Shown here: piece after piece, positions 7,216 through 10,832 of the stretch
How the letters are laid out: each line of letters opens with the position of its first letter
How positions within the stretch are numbered: position 1 is the stretch's first letter
Source of the DNA: Bacillota bacterium
GTDB lineage: Bacteria; Bacillota; Clostridia; Peptostreptococcales; Anaerovoracaceae
Length of the DNA stretch: 10,832 nt
NCBI GenBank assembly: GCA_017515765.1
Contig: JAFWFF010000159.1
Span: 1 to 10,832, forward strand
Direction: 5' to 3'
The notes under the pieces: model-generated
Database searches by the model: none
What the model saw: the letters and a program-made list of their open reading frames with translations, nothing else
Told to the model about the DNA's origin: nothing
Position numbers and translations under genes: made by a program

Positions 7216-8025
7216 ATGTATTCTGCAAGTTTGAATCTCGCGGGCTTCACGTCCGTGCTGTGGATGATCCTCGGAGCGGCAGTGATACTGCTCATCGGGG
7301 TGATAGTCATCGCGATAATCGCCAAAGTGCTCACGAAGAGCCTGGCGGCGTCCAAGCTCGACCCGACCGTCCAGCCCTTCATAGTCAAGGCTGTGAAGTT
7401 TGCCCTCTGGGTGATCGTCATCATCATGGTCCTGCAGAAACTCGGTTTCAGCACAGCTTCACTCGTCGCGGCGATAGGCGCAGGAGGAGCAGCGATCGCT
7501 CTGGCTCTCCAGGGGAGCCTGTCCAACGTTGCCGGAGGCATTTTGATCCTCGTCAACAAGCCCTTCAGAGTCGGGGATGAGATCTAGGTCGCCGGCGCCG
7601 GCGCCAGGGGCGTGGTCGACGAGATCGGCCTCATGGCCACAGTACTCCACACCTGGGACAACAAGATCGTCACCGTCCCGAACGGCGCGATCACAAGTTC
7701 CACAGTCCTGAACTACACCGAGTCCGGCCTCAGGAGAGTCGAGGAGACCTTCGGCGTCAGGGCAGGTTCCGACATCGAAGCCGTCAAGGCCGCGATCAAA
7801 GCCGCCTGCGCGAAGAACGCGATTTTTGCTACCCAGCCCGAACCCATAGTCGGCGCTTCCGGAAACGGAGAGGGCTCCATCATCTTCGACTGCAAGGTCT
7901 GGTGCCGCACCGAGGACTACTACGGCGCGATCTACGTGCTGCGTGAGGCCGTGGCCAAAGAGTTCGCCGAAGCCGGCATCCAGGGCCCGAGCAAAGGCAT
8001 CAACGTCGAGATGGTCAGTAAGTAG
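7216..8025 (+). pseudogene. mscS: MscS-family small-conductance mechanosensitive channel, interrupted by an in-frame TAG
   Basis: The intact product would be about 269 residues, a normal length for MscS. Membrane segments are seen at about 14-38 and 57-76. The pore helix at about 81-113 has the Gly/Ala pattern AAIGAGGAAIALALQGSLSN typical of TM3, followed by the family motif N-K-P-F-R-V-G-D. At 7585-7587 a TAG replaces the residue after G-D-E-I, a position that is commonly Glu, so a single G-to-T change from GAG explains it. The same frame then continues with clear MscS beta-domain sequence: V-D-E-I-G-L-M-A-T, T-V-P-N-G-A-I, and a C-terminal alpha/beta domain ending at TAG 8023-8025. AAAGGAGGT (7201-7209) lies six bases before the ATG. 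Without readthrough, only the membrane part (123 residues) would be made; it would lack the cytoplasmic vestibule. A base-call error is possible. Confidence 0.88.
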
Positions 8026-8034
8026 GCCTCGCGA

Positions 8035-8586
8035 ATGTGTGACAACAGTGGTAAAACCAAAATGCTCATCAGCGCGTGCCTTCTCACGCATGAGGCGATG
8101 GAAGAGGCTTTGAGCAGGCTCCCGGAAGCGGAGCGGCTTGTGTCGCTCTGTGACTGGCCGTACAGATACGACGGAAACAGCAAAGCCCTGCCGGACGAAA
8201 GGCTCGCCCGCTGGGCGGAGGAGGGACGCCTCGTCCCGATCTGTCCCGAGGTCATGGGAGGCCTTCCCGTGCCGAGAGATCCGTCTGAGATCAGGGACGG
8301 TAAGGTCATAAGCCGCGCCGGAGCTGACGTTACCGCAGAGTACGCGAGGGGCGCAGAACTTACCCTCGGCCTCGCAAAAAAGCTTGACGCGTCCGTCACG
8401 ATCCTGAAACAGGGGAGCCCTTCCTGCGGGAGCCGGGAGATCCATGACGGGACTTTTTCCGTCAGGAAGATCCCGGGAAGGGGAGTCGCCGCGGAAATGC
8501 TTGCCGAAGCGGGATTGACAGTTTTTGATGAGACAGAGCTTGATCGGGCAGAAGCCCTTGTTGCCAAAAATGAAAGCCGGCGGTAA
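8035..8586 (+). CDS. DUF523 / 2-thiouracil desulfidase-like (TudS family) protein
   Basis: The 183-residue protein matches DUF523 (PF04463), whose characterised members are TudS-type [4Fe-4S] thiouracil desulfidases. Conserved blocks are L-I-S-A-C-L-L (11-17), Y-R-Y-D-G (43-47), L-V-P-I-C-P-E-V-M-G-G-L-P-V-P-R (66-81), G-A-D-V-T (96-100) and the L-K-Q-G-S-P-S-C-G stretch with Cys131. The three cysteines expected to hold the cluster (15, 70, 131) are all present. Most members read SACLLGxPVRYDG; here about 22 residues are inserted between SACLL and the P-Y-R-Y-D-G part. Whether this protein acts on thiouracil or another thio-base cannot be told. ATG 8035 lacks a clear Shine-Dalgarno; ATG 8062 is an alternative, also without one. 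It is in the same frame as mscS, separated only by TAG and three codons, so translation may depend on coupling. Confidence 0.85.
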   Translation: MCDNSGKTKMLISACLLTHEAMEEALSRLPEAERLVSLCDWPYRYDGNSKALPDERLARWAEEGRLVPICPEVMGGLPVPRDPSEIRDGKVISRAGADVTAEYARGAELTLGLAKKLDASVTILKQGSPSCGSREIHDGTFSVRKIPGRGVAAEMLAEAGLTVFDETELDRAEALVAKNESRR

Positions 8587-8589
8587 ACT
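8561..8589 (+). promoter_or_regulatory. Candidate promoter for iorAB
   Basis: TTGCCA (8561-8566, five of six consensus positions), a 17-base spacer, then TAAACT (8584-8589, four of six). It straddles the end of the DUF523 gene and would start transcription near 8596, about 50 bases before the iorA ATG. The AT-rich stretch 8593-8632 contrasts with the GC-rich genes on both sides. This suggests iorAB can be expressed independently of the upstream cluster. Confidence 0.45.
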
Positions 8590-8647
8590 GCCTTTATACC
8601 GCTATAAAAACTAAAACCGTTATCAATCTATTAAGGAGAATAGTGAT

Positions 8648-10528
8648 ATGAAAATGCTGCTAACGGGAGATGAGGCGATAGCGCGCGGCGCATGGGAAGC
8701 CGGCGTAAGGCACGCCTCGGCCTATCCGGGCACTCCGTCCACAGAGATCCTGGAGAACATGGCGAAGTATCCGGAAGTCTACGCGGAGTGGTCGCCCAAT
8801 GAGAAGGTAGCCATGGAGTCCGCGATCGGAGCTTCGATGGCGGGAGTCAGGAGCATGGCTTCGATGAAGCATGTCGGAGTGAACGTGGCCGCTGACCCGC
8901 TCATGACATTCGCTTATATGGGCGTGAACGGCGGAGCCGTGATAGTGACCGCGGACGAACCGGGTATGTTCAGCTCGCAGAACGAGCAGGACAACAGAAA
9001 CTACGCCAAGATGGGCAAGATCCCGATGCTCGAGCCCGCCGACAGCCAGGAATGCTATGACATGATGAAGATGGCGTTCGCCCTTTCCGAGGCGGAAAAC
9101 GTTGTCGTGATGGTGAGGCTCGTGACGAGAGTCTGCCACTCCAAGTCCATCGTCGAGGTCGGCGAGAGAGTAGAGCGCGAAGTCGGCGAGTGGCAGCAGG
9201 ATCCGATGAAATACGTGGCGCTTCCCGCGCATTCCCGCATCCTGAGAGTGCAGATCGACGAGCGCCAGAGGAAGCTGGCCGAGCGGAGCGAGGCGTCGTA
9301 TCTCAACTACGCTGAGATGAACGGCGGCAAGGTCGGCGTTATCGCGTCCGGCCCGTCCTACTGGTACGCCAAAGAGGTATTCCCGGAGATCTTCGGACAC
9401 GACGTGTCCTTCCTGAAGCTCGGCTTTACCAATCCGCTTCCCGCTGGCAAGATCAAAGATTTCTGCTCCGCGGTCGAGAAGGTCTACATCGTCGAGGAGG
9501 ACGACCCGTATATCGAGGAGTTCGTCAGGATCCAGGGGTGCTCCTGTTTCGGAAAAGACGTGTTCCCGACCTACGGCGAGATGATCCCGGAAGTGCTGAG
9601 AAAGTCTTTGCTCGAGCAGTTAGCGGCGAAGCCCGAGCTCGCGGAAGAACTCGGGGCGTCGAAAGCTCTCGCGGACTATATGCAGGGGATAGTCGATTCC
9701 GCCGCCAAGGCTGAGGAGGGAGACTACCATGACCTGATCATCAAGCGTCCGCCTTCGCTCTGCGCGGGGTGCCCCCACAGAGGCCTCTTTTACAGGCTGG
9801 GAAAGCGCAAGGACATCATGATCAGCGGAGACATCGGCTGCTATACCCTGGCCGCCGGAGCTCCGTATAAGGCGATGGACAGCTGCGTCTGCATGGGCGC
9901 TTCCATCTCCGTCGGTCACGGCGCCCAGCAAACGTTCAACCGCGCAGGGATCAAACGCAAGGTCGTGACCGTCCTCGGAGACTCCACGTTCTTCCACACG
10001 GGCGTGAACTCTTTGATCAACACTGTCTACAACAACAGCAATACCATAAACATAATCCTGGATAACCGCATCACCGGAATGACCGGACATCAGCAGAACC
10101 CGGGCACAGGCTTCACCGTTAAGGGCGAGCCGACCAATATGATAAAGCTCCCCGAGCTGGTCAAGGCCATCGGGATCAAGCATGTCGCGGTGATAAACCC
10201 GAACGACCTGGACGCGGTCGACAAGGCTCTCGACGAGTTCATGGATCTGGACGAGCCCTCCGTCATCATCACCAGATGGCCCTGCGTCCTGAAGAAGTTC
10301 TCCGACGCGGACCTCGCGGAGTTCCCGGGACTCTACAGCACTAAGAACGCGGTCGACAGAGACAAGTGCATCGGCTGCAAGCGCTGCCTCGGAACGGGCT
10401 GCCCGGCCCTCATCTTTGATGAAGAGGCGAGGAAGGTCAGCATCAAGCAGACCGACTGCGTGGGCTGCGACGTATGCGCTCAGGTCTGCCCGGCCGGAGC
10501 GATCGAGAAGAGCGGGGAGGTGGAGTGA
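8648..10528 (+). CDS. iorA: Indolepyruvate:ferredoxin oxidoreductase, alpha subunit
   Basis: IorA, with IorB, oxidatively decarboxylates arylpyruvates (indolepyruvate, phenylpyruvate) from aromatic amino acids to aryl-acetyl-CoA and reduces ferredoxin; it is a cytoplasmic enzyme of anaerobes. The 626 residues match the usual size. The N-terminal pyrimidine-type domain begins with LLTGDEAIARGA and contains S-A-Y-P-G-T-P-S-T. The TPP-binding domain shows C-A-G-C-P-H-R (372-378), G-D-I-G-C-Y (394-399) and G-D-S-T-F-F-H-T-G (444-452), then ITGMTGHQQNPGTG. The C-terminal ferredoxin domain has two cluster motifs: cysteines 574, 577, 580, 584 and 604, 607, 610, 614. The spacing of the first motif (CxxCxxCxxxC) is the variant seen in IorA. 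AAGGAG (8633-8638) lies nine bases before ATG 8648. It overlaps iorB by one base (TGATG). All expected catalytic features are intact. Confidence 0.97.
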   Translation: MKMLLTGDEAIARGAWEAGVRHASAYPGTPSTEILENMAKYPEVYAEWSPNEKVAMESAIGASMAGVRSMASMKHVGVNVAADPLMTFAYMGVNGGAVIVTADEPGMFSSQNEQDNRNYAKMGKIPMLEPADSQECYDMMKMAFALSEAENVVVMVRLVTRVCHSKSIVEVGERVEREVGEWQQDPMKYVALPAHSRILRVQIDERQRKLAERSEASYLNYAEMNGGKVGVIASGPSYWYAKEVFPEIFGHDVSFLKLGFTNPLPAGKIKDFCSAVEKVYIVEEDDPYIEEFVRIQGCSCFGKDVFPTYGEMIPEVLRKSLLEQLAAKPELAEELGASKALADYMQGIVDSAAKAEEGDYHDLIIKRPPSLCAGCPHRGLFYRLGKRKDIMISGDIGCYTLAAGAPYKAMDSCVCMGASISVGHGAQQTFNRAGIKRKVVTVLGDSTFFHTGVNSLINTVYNNSNTINIILDNRITGMTGHQQNPGTGFTVKGEPTNMIKLPELVKAIGIKHVAVINPNDLDAVDKALDEFMDLDEPSVIITRWPCVLKKFSDADLAEFPGLYSTKNAVDRDKCIGCKRCLGTGCPALIFDEEARKVSIKQTDCVGCDVCAQVCPAGAIEKSGEVE

Positions 10529-10832
10529 TGACTAAGAATATACTGCTCGCCGGAGTGGGCGGCCAGGGAACGATCCTCGCCGCGAAGATGCTCACCATAG
10601 GCCTCATGGAAGAGGGGTATGACGTGAAGATGAGCGAGATCCACGGAATGAGCCAGCGCGGCGGAGACGTGGTGTCGCAGGTCAGATACAGCAAGAGCAA
10701 AGTGTACTCCCCGGTGATCGAGAAGGGGAAGGCCGACATAGTAGTGGCCTTTGAGGAGATGGAAGCCTTGAGGAATCTGGACTACCTGGCTCCGGGCGGC
10801 ACCGTGGTCGTGAACAAAGAGCGCATCCCCAG
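10528..10832 (+). CDS. iorB: Indolepyruvate:ferredoxin oxidoreductase, beta subunit, 3' partial
   Basis: The first 101 residues are visible before the window ends; the family is usually 190-200 residues, so about half is present. The N-terminus I-L-L-A-G-V-G-G-Q-G-T (5-15) is the glycine-rich loop of the gamma-type 2-oxoacid oxidoreductase domain (PorG/IorB). It is followed by the conserved S-E-I-H-G-M-S-Q-R-G-G stretch and by D-I-V-V-A-F-E-E-M-E-A-L. The ATG shares its first base with the iorA TGA stop, and GGGGAGG (10514-10520) provides the ribosome binding site, so the two subunits are translationally coupled and likely made in equal amounts. A gene for an aryl-CoA ligase (paaK-like) often follows iorB, but that lies outside this window. 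Confidence 0.95.
   Translation, partial: MTKNILLAGVGGQGTILAAKMLTIGLMEEGYDVKMSEIHGMSQRGGDVVSQVRYSKSKVYSPVIEKGKADIVVAFEEMEALRNLDYLAPGGTVVVNKERIP

Noticed and set aside
7594..7605. GGCGCCGGCGCC palindrome just after the mscS TAG as a readthrough or recoding signal
   Set aside because: It folds only into a four-base-pair hairpin and encodes ordinary Ala/Gly residues; no known recoding element is recognisable.
8579..8597. Terminator after the DUF523 gene (GGCGG-TAAA-CTGCC then TTTAT)
   Set aside because: The stem is only five base pairs with one wobble, the T-run is short, and it overlaps the stop codon and a better promoter candidate.

Overview
The window looks like a chromosomal segment of an anaerobic, GC-rich member of the Clostridia (Bacillota). 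The evidence is a clostridial-type cell-wall-binding repeat protein, a clostridial DUF6873 protein, a roughly 550-residue glutamyl-tRNA synthetase, strong AGGAGG-type ribosome binding sites, and oxygen-sensitive iron-sulfur enzymes (radical SAM, IorAB). A family such as Anaerovoracaceae/'Family XIII' is a guess; no rRNA or other decisive marker is present.

Layout. Positions 1-342 are the 3' end of a CWB2 surface protein. A bidirectional terminator (372-400) separates it from a convergent three-gene minus-strand cluster. In transcription order that cluster is a DUF6873 protein (2607-1939), a GNAT acetyltransferase (1912-1502) and an Elp3-like radical SAM protein (1500-416); the radical SAM frame is broken by one missing base near 1005-1009. 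A 347-base divergent intergenic region (2608-2954) holds two tandem palindromic repeat units and outward-facing promoters on each side. From 2955 a tightly packed plus-strand cluster runs gltX, ung, typA, an mscS-type channel gene and a DUF523/TudS-family gene. The mscS gene is interrupted by an in-frame TAG at 7585-7587. A small promoter-bearing gap then leads to iorA and the start of iorB, which runs off the window.

How the genes work together. gltX, ung and typA are housekeeping genes (tRNA charging, DNA repair, ribosome-associated GTPase) and are probably cotranscribed from the strong promoter at 2885-2913. mscS and the desulfidase-like gene follow with gaps of 21 and 9 bases. iorAB encodes the two-subunit indolepyruvate:ferredoxin oxidoreductase, which links aromatic amino acid breakdown to ferredoxin reduction in anaerobes.

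I do not see a new multi-gene system. The points most worth a second look are the paired palindromic repeats with competing stems, a probable leaderless start for the DUF6873 gene, the two lesions (frameshift and amber), an unbroken frame joining mscS to the DUF523 gene apart from two TAG codons, and a strong excess of the heptamer GATCAAA.
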